53,782 nt of DNA. Origin: Bacteroidia bacterium (GTDB lineage Bacteria; Bacteroidota; Bacteroidia; Bacteroidales; VadinHA17). This document shows positions 9,022 through 18,037 of the stretch, in pieces (within the stretch, counting starts at the first letter, position 1; every line of letters begins with the position of its first letter). The DNA lies in NCBI GenBank assembly GCA_026391215.1, contig JAPLDX010000041.1, positions 1 through 53,782 of the forward strand. The letters run 5' to 3'. A program made the translations under genes and the position numbers. The notes under the pieces are model-generated. The model worked only from the letters and a program-made list of their open reading frames with translations, was not told the origin of the DNA and did no database searches.

Positions 9022-10266
9022 TTAGTCGTACCTGATTGCTTTTACCGGGGTGATCCTGCTTATGAGCTTTGAAGGAACCAGAAGCATGAAAAGTATCACT
9101 GCCATACTGCCCGCATTTAATAATAGTATATGTATAAGTTCAAGATTAATGGGGACGGTCTTGATATAATAGGAGGATGGATCAAGGGTGATCAGTCCTG
9201 TCTTCAATTGCAATAAAGCAAGTCCGATGCCTATCAAGTTACCCCATAAGAGTCCTTTGCCGATAAGATAAGCTGCCTGGTAAAGAAAAACCCTTCGGAT
9301 CATGACATCGTCAGAACCGAGGGCTTTCAGAATTCCTATCATATTGGTTTTTTCAAGAATAAGTATCAGCAGGCCGGATATCATATTGAATCCTGCAACT
9401 ATAAGCATCAGGAGAATAATTATTATCACGTTGACATCCTGGAAATTCAGCCAGTCGAAAATCTGGGGATACTTCATCCTGATGTTGGTTACCTTAAATT
9501 GTTCATCATCTTCCATCAGGCGGTAGCCGATAGCATCTCTTACAGCCATAGTCATCTCGTCGAGCCGGTCAAAATCATCAATATAAATTTCAAATCCGCT
9601 GATCTGGTCATCGTCCCATCCATTCAGGCGTTTTATATGTCCGATATCGCAGAAGACATAAATCTTATCGAACTCCTCAAGACTGGTTTCGTAAATACCG
9701 CTGACTGTAAATTTTCTCATTCGGGGAGGATCCTGCACAAAATGCATGGCAAATGAGTCACCGATCCTGAGCCGGAGCATGTTGGATATCTTTTTTGAAA
9801 TGATCACCTTATCCGTGCGGGCGGAATCATTTACTGTGAAGATCGTACCCTCTGTCATATTGTTGCTGAAATAGCTCCAGTCAAAATCGCTTCCGACGCC
9901 TTTCAAAACCACACCCTGGAAATCTTCATCTGTCCTGATTATCCCTGCTTTTGTAGCAAATACCTGTACGTGACTTATTCCCGGAGTTTTCCTTATTTTT
10001 TCAATGAAATTCTGCCCCTGGCGTATTGGTGCAGTTTCAAAAGAGAGATTTGAATCGAAATTCACTATCTGGATATTTGAACCAAAACCCACGATCTTTT
10101 CCCTGATCTGTTTCTTAAAACCCGTTAGTATGGCAACGGCAAGGATCATCACAGCCAGTCCAAGTGCAATGCCGACTATAGCAATAACATTTATCGGCCT
10201 TGAAAAAGAAGTCCCTTCCCTCCTGCCCTTAACGAGGCGCTGTGCTATGAAATATGGCAAATTCAT
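9022..10266 (-). CDS. LolC/LolE-type ABC permease (FtsX family)
   Basis: Inner-membrane permease of the lipoprotein-release (LolCDE) type. 414 residues: an N-terminal anchor segment (about 22-45) after the motif IAQRLVKGRREGTSFSRPIN, a large periplasmic MacB-like domain, and three C-terminal membrane segments (about 285-405) with the FtsX-type block GLLILILEKTNMIGILKALG. No ATPase is adjacent; the LolD-like ATPase at 50190 is the only candidate partner in the window. Convergent with the MltF-like gene (14 bases apart) and divergent from namZ. LolC and LolE cannot be told apart here. Confidence 0.85.
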   Translation of the reverse strand: MNLPYFIAQRLVKGRREGTSFSRPINVIAIVGIALGLAVMILAVAILTGFKKQIREKIVGFGSNIQIVNFDSNLSFETAPIRQGQNFIEKIRKTPGISHVQVFATKAGIIRTDEDFQGVVLKGVGSDFDWSYFSNNMTEGTIFTVNDSARTDKVIISKKISNMLRLRIGDSFAMHFVQDPPRMRKFTVSGIYETSLEEFDKIYVFCDIGHIKRLNGWDDDQISGFEIYIDDFDRLDEMTMAVRDAIGYRLMEDDEQFKVTNIRMKYPQIFDWLNFQDVNVIIIILLMLIVAGFNMISGLLILILEKTNMIGILKALGSDDVMIRRVFLYQAAYLIGKGLLWGNLIGIGLALLQLKTGLITLDPSSYYIKTVPINLELIHILLLNAGSMAVILFMLLVPSKLISRITPVKAIRYD

Positions 10267-10280
10267 ATTTTAATTGAAAT

Positions 10281-10311
10281 CAAAAGTATTAGATTTACAG
10301 ATCAAAGCAAA
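10281..10311 (-). promoter_or_regulatory. Promoter for the LolC/E-type permease
   Basis: On the minus strand TTTG (10311-10308), a 19-base spacer, then TACTTTTG (10288-10281): a full match to the Bacteroidota -33/-7 pattern. The ATG lies 14 bases downstream (10266). It occupies the divergent gap shared with the namZ gene. Confidence 0.7.
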
Positions 10312-10316
10312 CATAT

Positions 10317-11480
10317 ATGAAAAGAATAGTGGTTGTGGCCTTGTTTGCCGGATTATCATTGTTTTTATGTGCCGGAAAGAAGACTCCTATACCGGGAGCT
10401 TACCAGATAGATCAGTACAAACATCTTATTGAAGGCAAGTCAGTTGCAGTGGTGGCTAACCAGACATCCATGATCGGGCAAACACATCTTGTGGATAATC
10501 TGCTGAATATAGGAATTGATATAAAGGTGATCTTTGCACCGGAGCATGGATACCGGGAGCTGGCCGCTGATGGAGCCAGGATCGAGGACGGCAAAGACCC
10601 TGATACGGGAATACCTCTCCTGAGCCTTTATGGTGAGCGCAGGAAACCTTCACCTGAAGATCTCCGTGGAATTGATGTCGTAATATTTGATATCCAGGAT
10701 GTGGGTGCAAGGTTCTACACCTATATATCTACCCTTCATTATGTCATGGAGGCTTGTGCTGAAAACAAGATAAAATTTATTGTCCTGGACAGGCCAAATC
10801 CGAACGGATTCTATTTTGACGGCAATATTGCAGATACGGCATACCGATCTTTTGTAGGCATGCATCCGGTACCTGTAGCCCATGGCATGACGGTTGGTGA
10901 ATATGCCCGGATGATAAACGGAGAGGGCTGGCTTAAAGGTGGCATAAAATGTGACCTTACAGTAATTAAGTGTAAAAATTACACTCATAAAAGCCATTAT
11001 GAGCTGCCGGTAAAGCCATCTCCCAATCTGCCGAATCAGACATCTGTATATCTCTATCCTTCAATATGTTTTTTTGAGGGTACAGGAATCTCGCTGGGCC
11101 GCGGTACACAATTTCCTTTCCAGGTATATGGTTCGCCTTTGCTGCCGGATAAAGGATTCAGCTTTACACCCGAAAGTGTGCCAGCTTCAACAAATCCACC
11201 CCTCGTGGGAGTGAAATGCTTTGGAGTGGATCTTCGCAACGCAATAAAAGACAAGCTGGTGCCATCACCGGGACTGAATCTCAAATGGCTGATAGATGCT
11301 TATAACAGCTACCCTGAGAAGGACAAATTCTTCACTTCGTATTTTGACAGACTTGCGGCGGGAACAACACTCAGGGAGCAGATCCGGAAAGGAATGACAG
11401 CAGAACAGATCCGCGATACATGGAAAGAGGGACTGAAGAAATTCGGGGAAATAAGGAAGAAATATTTACTATACAAATAA
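10317..11480 (+). CDS. namZ: Exo-beta-N-acetylmuramidase NamZ family (DUF1343)
   Basis: Secreted glycosidase of the DUF1343/GH171 family, whose founding member NamZ removes MurNAc from the non-reducing ends of peptidoglycan fragments. 387 residues with an N-terminal signal (MKRIVVVALFAGLSLFLCAG). Family features seen: VAVVANQTS, the strongly conserved FAPEHGYR, GIPLLSLYG, VVIFDIQDVGARFYTY, LDRPNPNG and EGTGISLGRGT. It would act in periplasmic muropeptide recovery, consistent with the transglycosylase gene nearby. A compound palindromic element starts 5 bases after the stop. Confidence 0.88.
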   Translation: MKRIVVVALFAGLSLFLCAGKKTPIPGAYQIDQYKHLIEGKSVAVVANQTSMIGQTHLVDNLLNIGIDIKVIFAPEHGYRELAADGARIEDGKDPDTGIPLLSLYGERRKPSPEDLRGIDVVIFDIQDVGARFYTYISTLHYVMEACAENKIKFIVLDRPNPNGFYFDGNIADTAYRSFVGMHPVPVAHGMTVGEYARMINGEGWLKGGIKCDLTVIKCKNYTHKSHYELPVKPSPNLPNQTSVYLYPSICFFEGTGISLGRGTQFPFQVYGSPLLPDKGFSFTPESVPASTNPPLVGVKCFGVDLRNAIKDKLVPSPGLNLKWLIDAYNSYPEKDKFFTSYFDRLAAGTTLREQIRKGMTAEQIRDTWKEGLKKFGEIRKKYLLYK

Positions 11481-11485
11481 TTTTC

Positions 11486-11628
11486 GACCCCCCGACCCCC
11501 CTGAAGGGGGGCCATAAACCCATCTGTTACTTTAATTATTACCGGATTTTTAACCCCCTTTAGGGGGTGCCGCGAAGCGGCGGGGGTATTTGCCCTTTTA
11601 GGGGGTGCCGCGAAGCGGCAGGGGGGTC
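11486..11628. repeat. Compound palindromic element, copy A
   Basis: A 143-base element bounded by inverted ends GACCCCCC (11486-11493) and GGGGGGTC (11621-11628). In order: hairpin CCCCCCTGAAGGGGGG (11496-11511), a spacer with GTTACT and CCGGATTTT, hairpin CCCCCTTTAGGGGG (11554-11567), hairpin GCCGC-GAA-GCGGC (11569-11581), and a second copy of that last hairpin (11607-11619) from an internal duplication. It fills the gap between convergent namZ and the aminotransferase, and its right end contains the aminotransferase TGA. Copies B and C lie at 52353-52479 and 16544-16596. Confidence 0.8.
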
Positions 11629-12823
11629 ATTTTCTTCCCGGATACACTTTGAGTGCTTCAGCAAGAGTCTCCATCGCATTCTTCAGATCGTCAATCTTAA
11701 GAACGTATGCTATCCGGACCTCATTTTTTCCATATCCCGGGGTGGAATAAAAACCTGAAGCCGGAGCAACCATCACAGTCTGGTTTTTATATTCGAATTC
11801 CTCGAGAAGCCACTGGGCGAATTTGTCGGAATCATCGACAGGCAGTCTGACAACTGTATAAAATGCACCCTTTGGCTTCGGGCAATAAACACCGGGTATT
11901 TTATTCAGTGCAGCAACCATATAATTACGGCGGGCGGTATACTCCCGGTTAACATTCCTGAAGTATTCAGGCGGAGTATCTATTGAAGCTTCGCCGGCAA
12001 TCTGTCCTAATCCGGGAGGCGAAAGACGTGCCTGGGCAAATTTGAGCGCAGTTGAAAGGACCAGTTTATTCTTTGTTATGAGAGCCCCTATGCGTACTCC
12101 GCATTCACTATAACGTTTTGATACTGAGTCGAGTAAAATAACATTATTCTCAATGCCGTCAAGCTTCATTGCAGAGAAATGTTCAGCTCCATCATAGCAA
12201 AATTCACGATATGCCTCATCAGAAAAAAGGAACAGATCATGTTTCTTAACTATGTCACGGAGATGCAGTAACTCTTCTCTTGAATAAAGATAACCTGTGG
12301 GATTATTTGGATTGCAGATTATTATCCCCTTGGTTTTTGGAGTGATCTTTTTTTCAATTTCACTCATCGGGGGAAGTGCAAAGTCATCCTGTATGTAAGA
12401 GGTGACGGGAACGATCTTTACTCCTGCAGATGTGGCAAAACCGTTATAATTGGCATAGAATGGTTCAGGGATTATCACTTCTTCACCCGGGTTGACGCAT
12501 GTGTTGAGAGCAAACAGTATCGCTTCAGATCCCCCTGTGGTAATAAGTATTTCAGTGTGATCGATATTGATCCCGATTTTCTGATAGTATCCGGCCAGCT
12601 TGCGGCGATAGGATTCATTTCCAGCTGAATGGCTGTATTCAATTACTTTCTGATCGAGATTCTTTATGGCATTCAGGGCAACTTCAGGAGTCGGTATATC
12701 AGGCTGACCTATATTTAAATGGTATACTTTTCTCCCTTTTCTCTTTGCTTCTTCCGAATAGGGAACAAGTTTTCTGATAGGTGACGCTGGCATTGCTTTG
12801 CCTTTTTCAGATATTGACGGCAT
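11627..12823 (-). CDS. PLP-dependent aminotransferase, class I/II
   Basis: Cytoplasmic fold-type I aminotransferase of the aspartate aminotransferase group. 398 residues. Seen: LNIGQPDIPTP near 36-46, TTGGSEAI (95-102), NPNNPTG (171-177), SDEAYREF (201-208), the PLP-binding Lys in DSVSKRYSECGVRIG (K236), and a carboxylate-binding Arg in NEVRIAYV near the C-terminus. The amino-acid substrate cannot be read from sequence; aspartate is the default guess. 19 bases downstream of the M28 peptidase gene on the same strand, so probably co-transcribed. Its stop codon lies inside the terminal repeat of the palindromic element. Confidence 0.88.
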   Translation of the reverse strand: MPSISEKGKAMPASPIRKLVPYSEEAKRKGRKVYHLNIGQPDIPTPEVALNAIKNLDQKVIEYSHSAGNESYRRKLAGYYQKIGINIDHTEILITTGGSEAILFALNTCVNPGEEVIIPEPFYANYNGFATSAGVKIVPVTSYIQDDFALPPMSEIEKKITPKTKGIIICNPNNPTGYLYSREELLHLRDIVKKHDLFLFSDEAYREFCYDGAEHFSAMKLDGIENNVILLDSVSKRYSECGVRIGALITKNKLVLSTALKFAQARLSPPGLGQIAGEASIDTPPEYFRNVNREYTARRNYMVAALNKIPGVYCPKPKGAFYTVVRLPVDDSDKFAQWLLEEFEYKNQTVMVAPASGFYSTPGYGKNEVRIAYVLKIDDLKNAMETLAEALKVYPGRK

Positions 12824-12842
12824 GATGTTTATATTTTATTTT

Positions 12843-13802
12843 TCAGTTCTTGTCTGCGAGCAGGGCACATGAGATTTTTACAATTTCACTGCAATAACCA
12901 AATTGATAATTTTCAGCTATATCATTAAGGGTATGGATATTCGGATCCGACTGTTCTGAGAAAAAGAAAAGCGCTTTATAACCATATCTGAAGAATGGAT
13001 AGCTGTCACTGTTCTTATAATATTTATTGTCGTTTATATAAATAAGATTTGTAAATTTTGTGCAGATTGTTTCAGCATCATTCCTCAGACTGTGAGAGTT
13101 ATCATAGTCTATAATGTTTACACACCATGCAGTGGCATTGGGATCATTTGGCGTCTCATAGGCTATCATATCGTTATTCAGCATGAACCTTATCTTCTGT
13201 GAGAATTCATATGGCTCAGCGGCAAGATGAAGGCTTCCCAATAATCCGATCTCTTCAGCGCCAAAAGCGGCAAACATTATTGTGCTTTCTGGCGAAAAAT
13301 TATTCTTTTTCATTACCCTGGCGATCTCCATCATAGCCGCAATTCCACTGGCATTGTCATTTGCTCCCGGGACAGCTTTAAAAGGATCATCGGCAACAAG
13401 ATTATTATCATAATGTCCGCCGAGAATACAAAGAGAATCAGGATATTTGGTTCCCCGGATCAATGTTATGACGTTGTATTGCCATTGTTCATAATTAATA
13501 TTCCTGTAAGTTTTTGTTACAAGAAATGAATCTAAGCTGACATCTGTATATCCCAGCCCGGCAAACCTGTTTTTGATATTTACTGCGACACTTCGATGAT
13601 TGTCAGCAAGAGCAAAACGAGTTCCCATATTCTGGAGCCATATCACATCTGCTTCGAGTGAATCAGCATTAATATCATTCACCATTGAAAGCATCAGGGC
13701 TTCTTTCCTGGCCTTCTCGGATTCTTCCTTGGTGCATTGTGACAGGGAAAATATCATCAGGAACAGCGCAGGGATCAGGAATAATACCTTAATTGATTTC
13801 AT
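12843..13802 (-). CDS. M28-family metallopeptidase, lipoprotein
   Basis: Predicted envelope-anchored zinc aminopeptidase. 319 residues with a lipoprotein signal (lipobox LSQC, Cys23). The zinc ligands of family M28 are all visible: GGHYDN (His130), PGANDNASG (Asp149), FGAEEIG (Glu183/Glu184), LNNDM (Asp211) and a late His in NIHTLND. It resembles bacterial glutaminyl-cyclase-like M28 proteins in size, but substrate is not determinable. First gene of a two-gene minus-strand unit with the aminotransferase; the upstream gap to valS is divergent. Confidence 0.88.
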   Translation of the reverse strand: MKSIKVLFLIPALFLMIFSLSQCTKEESEKARKEALMLSMVNDINADSLEADVIWLQNMGTRFALADNHRSVAVNIKNRFAGLGYTDVSLDSFLVTKTYRNINYEQWQYNVITLIRGTKYPDSLCILGGHYDNNLVADDPFKAVPGANDNASGIAAMMEIARVMKKNNFSPESTIMFAAFGAEEIGLLGSLHLAAEPYEFSQKIRFMLNNDMIAYETPNDPNATAWCVNIIDYDNSHSLRNDAETICTKFTNLIYINDNKYYKNSDSYPFFRYGYKALFFFSEQSDPNIHTLNDIAENYQFGYCSEIVKISCALLADKN

Positions 13803-13885
13803 ATCCGGTTATGATTATTAGTTCTTTGAAACTGTTTGAAGATCCCCTTTTTCTGCATATGGACATCTAATATAGCGTTTTTTTT

Positions 13886-13893
13886 TAATTTTG
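13886..13893 (+). promoter_or_regulatory. Candidate -7 box for valS
   Basis: TAATTTTG after a T-run, 24 bases before the ATG at 13918. It overlaps the upstream in-frame TTG at 13891, which excludes that codon as the start. No good -33 match at 19-21 bases. Confidence 0.55.
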
Positions 13894-13917
13894 CGTGTCA
13901 ATAAACAGCGTCATTTA

Positions 13918-16545
13918 ATGGAAATCCCCTCAAAATACGAACCCGGAAAAGCCGAAAGCAAATGGTACGATTACTGGATGAAACACGGCTTTTTTAAAAG
14001 CACTCCGGATGAAAGAGAACCATATACAATTGTAATCCCTCCGCCCAATGTAACTGGAGTGCTCCATATGGGACACATGCTTAACAACACTATTCAGGAT
14101 GTGCTGGTCAGGAGGGCAAGGATGCTGGGAAAGAATGCCTGCTGGGTGCCGGGCACCGATCATGCTTCCATTGCTACAGAAGCAAAAGTCGTGTCAAAGC
14201 TAAAGAGCGAAGGTATTGACAAGAGAGATATTACAAGGGAGAAATTCCTTGAACATGCGTGGGAATGGACCAATAAACATGGAGGCATAATACTCGAGCA
14301 GCTTAAGAGACTTGGAGCCTCATGCGACTGGGACAGAACCCTCTTCACCATGGATAAGGAGAGGTACAATTCTGTTATTAAGGTATTTGTGGATCTTTTC
14401 AATAAAGGTCTGATATATCGTGGTGTACGTATGGTAAACTGGGATCCCCAGGCAAGAACGGCTGTTTCGGACGAAGAGGTTTATTTTACCGAGGAACAGT
14501 CAAAGCTCTATTATGTCAGGTATAAAATTGCCGGCTGGAACGATTATATTACTGTTGCAACAACACGTCCGGAAACCATTCTTGGGGATACCGCAGTATG
14601 TGCAAATCCAAATGATCCAAGATATCAGCATCTCAAGGGAAAGAAGGTCATTGTCCCGATGGCAAACAGGGAGGTCCCTTTCATTTTTGATGAGTATGTG
14701 GATATGGAGTTCGGAACAGGCTGCCTGAAGATCACGCCTGCCCATGATATTAATGACTACATAATAGGACAGAAGCATAAGCTCCCTTCAATAGATATTT
14801 TTAATGATGACGGTACCATCAGCCAGCAGGCTGCAATGTTTGCCGGTACTGACAGGTTTGCAGCAAAAGATCTTGCTGAAAAAGAATTGAAAAGAACAGG
14901 CGACCTTGTCAAGGTTATTCTGTATAATAATAAGATAGGCCGTTCTGAAAGGACTCATGCCGTTATTGAACCAAAGCTTTCAATGCAGTGGTTCCTGAAA
15001 ATGGAGAACATCTCTAAACCCGCACTTGACGCAGTGATGAACGGCGATATTCGTCTTCACCCTTCAAAATTCAGGAACCTGTACCGCCACTGGATGGAGA
15101 ATGTACATGACTGGTGCATAAGCCGCCAGCTGTGGTGGGGACACAGGATCCCCGCATGGTATTATGGCAATGATGAATTTGTTGTTGCAGAGAACGTCAA
15201 TGAGGCGCTTGCCCTGGCCAGAAAAAAAAGCGGTAAGGGATCGCTGAAGGAGACCGACCTGAAGCAGGAAGAGGATGTGCTTGATACATGGTTCTCATCA
15301 TGGCTCTGGCCGATAACATCCTTCGATGGCATAAACAAGCCTGACAATCCTGATCTGAAATATTATTACCCGACAAATGACCTGATCACAGCTCCTGAAA
15401 TACTTTTCTTCTGGGTTGCAAGGATGATTATTGCGGGATATGAATACAGGGGTCAGAAACCCTTTGACAATGTTTATCTTACTGGCCTCGTCCGTGACCA
15501 GCAAAGAAGGAAAATGTCAAAATCCCTGGGCAATTCACCCGACCCTATTGAGCTTATTGAAAAGTATGGAGCAGATGGTGTAAGGATTGGAATGCTTTTC
15601 TGTTCACCCGCGGGCAACGACCTGCTTTATGATGATTCTCTGCCGGAACAGGGACGCAACTTTGCAAATAAAATATGGAATGCCTTCAGGCTGGTACAGG
15701 GATGGAAGGTTGATGAAAAAGCAGATCAGCCTGAATCCTCAAAAGTTGCCGTTAAATGGATGAATGAGATTCTGAAAAAGGCAACTTCTGAAATTGACGC
15801 TAACTTCAGAAAATTCCGCATCTCCGAAGCGCTGATGACAGTTTATAAGCTTTTCTGGGATGAGTTTTCAGGATGGTACCTTGAGATAATAAAGCCTGAA
15901 TTTGAAAAACCGACAGACAGGAAGACACTTGAAGCAACAACCACTTTCTTCGATACTCTTCTGAGGCTTCTGCATCCTTTCATGCCGTTCATTACCGAGG
16001 AGATATGGCAGATGCTTAGCGAAAGGAAGGATGGAGAAAGCCTGATGATCAGCAGGATGCCTGAAGCAAAAAGGTCTAAAAAAGAAGTTATAAGCAGGTT
16101 TGAACTTATCAAAGAGACTGTAAGCAGCATAAGAACTGTAAGGACAGAGAAAAACCTGCCTGTTAAGGAAAAGATAGCTCTTTATATAAAGGCTGATAAA
16201 AAGAACTATGACCTTGAGTTTCTGCCCGTGATTACAAAACTGTGCAATTTATCAGAAATAAAATTCATCGATGAAAAACCTGAGGGAGCCGTATCATTCA
16301 TGGTACATACCACAGAATTTTTCGTACCCCTTGGGGATAAAGTTGATAAGGAAGGAGAATTAATAAAGATAAAAGAAGACCTTGGCTATTTCAGGGGTTT
16401 CCTTGCATCAGTAATGAAAAAGCTTGATAATGAGCGTTTTGTTAAGAATGCTCCTCAAAATGTTCTCGAGCTTGAAAGAAAGAAGAAAAGCGATACGGAG
16501 ATGAAGATCAGATCGCTTGAGGAAAGGATGAAGGAGCTGGAATGA
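13918..16545 (+). CDS. valS: Valine--tRNA ligase
   Basis: Class Ia synthetase that charges tRNA-Val and edits mischarged Thr. About 875 residues from the ATG at 13918, a normal length. Seen: [14 protein letters not shown] with the HIGH-type motif HMGH (50-53), GTDHASI, the CP1 editing region ([13 protein letters not shown]), the KMSKS motif (532-536), an anticodon-binding domain, and a C-terminal ValS coiled-coil arm rich in Lys/Glu (last 65 residues). The longer frame from TTG 13891 overlaps the -7 box and is rejected. The TGA is part of the left end of palindromic element copy C. Confidence 0.97.
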   Translation: MEIPSKYEPGKAESKWYDYWMKHGFFKSTPDEREPYTIVIPPPNVTGVLHMGHMLNNTIQDVLVRRARMLGKNACWVPGTDHASIATEAKVVSKLKSEGIDKRDITREKFLEHAWEWTNKHGGIILEQLKRLGASCDWDRTLFTMDKERYNSVIKVFVDLFNKGLIYRGVRMVNWDPQARTAVSDEEVYFTEEQSKLYYVRYKIAGWNDYITVATTRPETILGDTAVCANPNDPRYQHLKGKKVIVPMANREVPFIFDEYVDMEFGTGCLKITPAHDINDYIIGQKHKLPSIDIFNDDGTISQQAAMFAGTDRFAAKDLAEKELKRTGDLVKVILYNNKIGRSERTHAVIEPKLSMQWFLKMENISKPALDAVMNGDIRLHPSKFRNLYRHWMENVHDWCISRQLWWGHRIPAWYYGNDEFVVAENVNEALALARKKSGKGSLKETDLKQEEDVLDTWFSSWLWPITSFDGINKPDNPDLKYYYPTNDLITAPEILFFWVARMIIAGYEYRGQKPFDNVYLTGLVRDQQRRKMSKSLGNSPDPIELIEKYGADGVRIGMLFCSPAGNDLLYDDSLPEQGRNFANKIWNAFRLVQGWKVDEKADQPESSKVAVKWMNEILKKATSEIDANFRKFRISEALMTVYKLFWDEFSGWYLEIIKPEFEKPTDRKTLEATTTFFDTLLRLLHPFMPFITEEIWQMLSERKDGESLMISRMPEAKRSKKEVISRFELIKETVSSIRTVRTEKNLPVKEKIALYIKADKKNYDLEFLPVITKLCNLSEIKFIDEKPEGAVSFMVHTTEFFVPLGDKVDKEGELIKIKEDLGYFRGFLASVMKKLDNERFVKNAPQNVLELERKKKSDTEMKIRSLEERMKELE

Positions 16546-16596
16546 CCCCCCAGCCCCCCTTCAGGGGGCAGTCCCGCCCTGGCGGGACAGGGGTTC
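16544..16596. repeat. Compound palindromic element, short copy C
   Basis: About 53 bases between convergent valS and the minus-strand lipoprotein. It begins GACCCCCC (immediately after TG of the valS TGA stop), has hairpin CCCCCCTTCAGGGGG (16554-16568) and hairpin GTCCCGCC-CT-GGCGGGAC (16571-16588), and ends in a degenerate GGGGTTC. Same building plan as copies A (11486-11628) and B (52353-52479) but with only one half. Confidence 0.7.
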
Positions 16597-17907
16597 TTAC
16601 GGCATTACCTTTCTTACATAATAATTCTGGTCTACCGGGACAAGCTCCCAGTTATTATTCAGGATCAGCTGCCAGCCCTCGCCTTCAACATGGTTCTTAT
16701 CTTCTTTAAATCCCTTTGCTGTTATACGGAGATACCGGAAGCTATTTGATACAAGACAGCCTCCCTTTTCAACAGTCAGCTTGCCCCAGTTATCAGAGAC
16801 CCGTATTTTACTGTATATTGTGCCGAGTGTATCCATGGGGTGAATATCTTCAGGCTCGAAATCAAAATAGGGACTTTCAAGCTCGAGGAAAACGACGGGC
16901 TTTTCTGTAAAAGTGCCTGTCTGCCTATGGATCCTTTCTCTTATTGCCACGTCCCTTTCAGATTCCTCTTTTACTAATTTCTCAACCTCATAATTCAGTG
17001 CGATACTTCCTGCAACATCACGACACACATCAGGAAGCTTTACCTGGTAAAGCACTTTGACAGTATCGACCATATTTATACTTTCAAAATTCACCTTTGA
17101 AAAATCAAATCCTTTCTGATACAACAGGGTGGCATATAATGCTCCATGGATAAATCCGTACGACCTTGCATATGACGGGAATCCATATATCAAGTCGAGA
17201 TATTCAAATAACCTGGTTTTATATTCTTCAGGGGAATCCGTTGAAAGTGTGATATAAGTAAAGGTTGCAAGTCCCTCATAGTTCTCAAACATGGTTTCAT
17301 CACTGGCATAGTTCTGATAGCTCTCAATGTTGGATCCTCTGAAGATCAGTGCGTCTCTCAGTGCCAGTTGTTTTTCGGCACCTTCGGCATTGATTGCTTT
17401 TTGCAGGGCTTTCCATTCAAGCTTGAGCCAAAGCCTGGCATTCTTTTCATCCATGATGCTGATATTGAATCCGGATGATGAATAACCTGCAGATTCCTGG
17501 AAGCAATGGAAAAGGCTGTGAATGGAACGTGAAATGATCCTGAATCCATCCTCTTCTCCGGGCAGAGGAACCATTGCAAAAAGAGTGCCTCCGAATGTTA
17601 CAGGAATATTATTTAATATAAGTTCTTTTGGGTAAACACCTGTGTAGATCCCATCTTTTCCTTTCAGGATACCTTCTTTGTCCGGCTGGTTTGCAGTTAT
17701 TTTCCTGGTTGTCCTGTCAATAAACATCAGAGGACCATATAGATTTTTCCCCCAGAGCTTGCCATTGTCTCTGTTGCAGTCTTCCTCAATCTTACTGAAA
17801 TATTCACGTGCTTTTTCAGGTGTGAGGTACGAATTATCTTCTTCTCCCCGGCATCCGATAAGGAAAAGTAAAAGAAAAAGTTTTATCCATCTGTTCATCG
17901 GCGGCAT
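16597..17907 (-). CDS. Lipoprotein of unknown function with degenerate metalloprotease-like motif
   Basis: Not a family I recognise. 436 residues with a lipoprotein signal (FLIGC, Cys19), so probably in the outer or inner membrane facing the periplasm. The middle holds SIHSLFHCFQES (His130, His134) followed about 76 residues later by NYEGLATFTYI, the spacing and flavour of a gluzincin HExxH...E site, but with Ser where the catalytic Glu should be. The C-terminal part is beta-rich. ATG at 17907 or 17898 both possible. Single-gene unit with its own promoter; convergent with valS. Could be an inactive peptidase used for binding, but this is inference. Confidence 0.7.
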   Translation of the reverse strand: MPPMNRWIKLFLLLFLIGCRGEEDNSYLTPEKAREYFSKIEEDCNRDNGKLWGKNLYGPLMFIDRTTRKITANQPDKEGILKGKDGIYTGVYPKELILNNIPVTFGGTLFAMVPLPGEEDGFRIISRSIHSLFHCFQESAGYSSSGFNISIMDEKNARLWLKLEWKALQKAINAEGAEKQLALRDALIFRGSNIESYQNYASDETMFENYEGLATFTYITLSTDSPEEYKTRLFEYLDLIYGFPSYARSYGFIHGALYATLLYQKGFDFSKVNFESINMVDTVKVLYQVKLPDVCRDVAGSIALNYEVEKLVKEESERDVAIRERIHRQTGTFTEKPVVFLELESPYFDFEPEDIHPMDTLGTIYSKIRVSDNWGKLTVEKGGCLVSNSFRYLRITAKGFKEDKNHVEGEGWQLILNNNWELVPVDQNYYVRKVMP

Positions 17908-17917
17908 TTTGCTGCTT

Positions 17918-17950
17918 CAAAAATAAACAAAAATCTGTCAAAAAATCAAA
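17918..17950 (-). promoter_or_regulatory. Promoter for the unknown lipoprotein
   Basis: Minus strand: TTTG (17950-17947), a 21-base spacer, TATTTTTG (17925-17918), then the ATG at 17907 only 10 bases on. Good fit to the Bacteroidota -33/-7 pattern. Confidence 0.6.
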
Positions 17951-18009
17951 TGATATCAAACAGCAGAAGAGATCAGGACATTTATCATTATCTGTTTCAA
18001 TTAAATATC

Positions 18010-18017
18010 TAATTTTG
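18010..18017 (+). promoter_or_regulatory. Candidate -7 box for glutamine synthetase
   Basis: TAATTTTG, 20 bases before the ATG at 18038. No convincing -33 element at the usual spacing. Confidence 0.55.
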
Positions 18018-18037
18018 CAGACTTAAGATTATCAACT

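Noticed and set aside
11486..11628. CRISPR array or tandem repeat locus
   Set aside because: Only two copies of a 27-29-base unit, self-complementary and without spacers of constant length; no cas genes.
13891..13917. Upstream TTG start for valS
   Set aside because: The codon overlaps the -7 box TAATTTTG and adds nine residues not typical of ValS; the ATG at 13918 is better.
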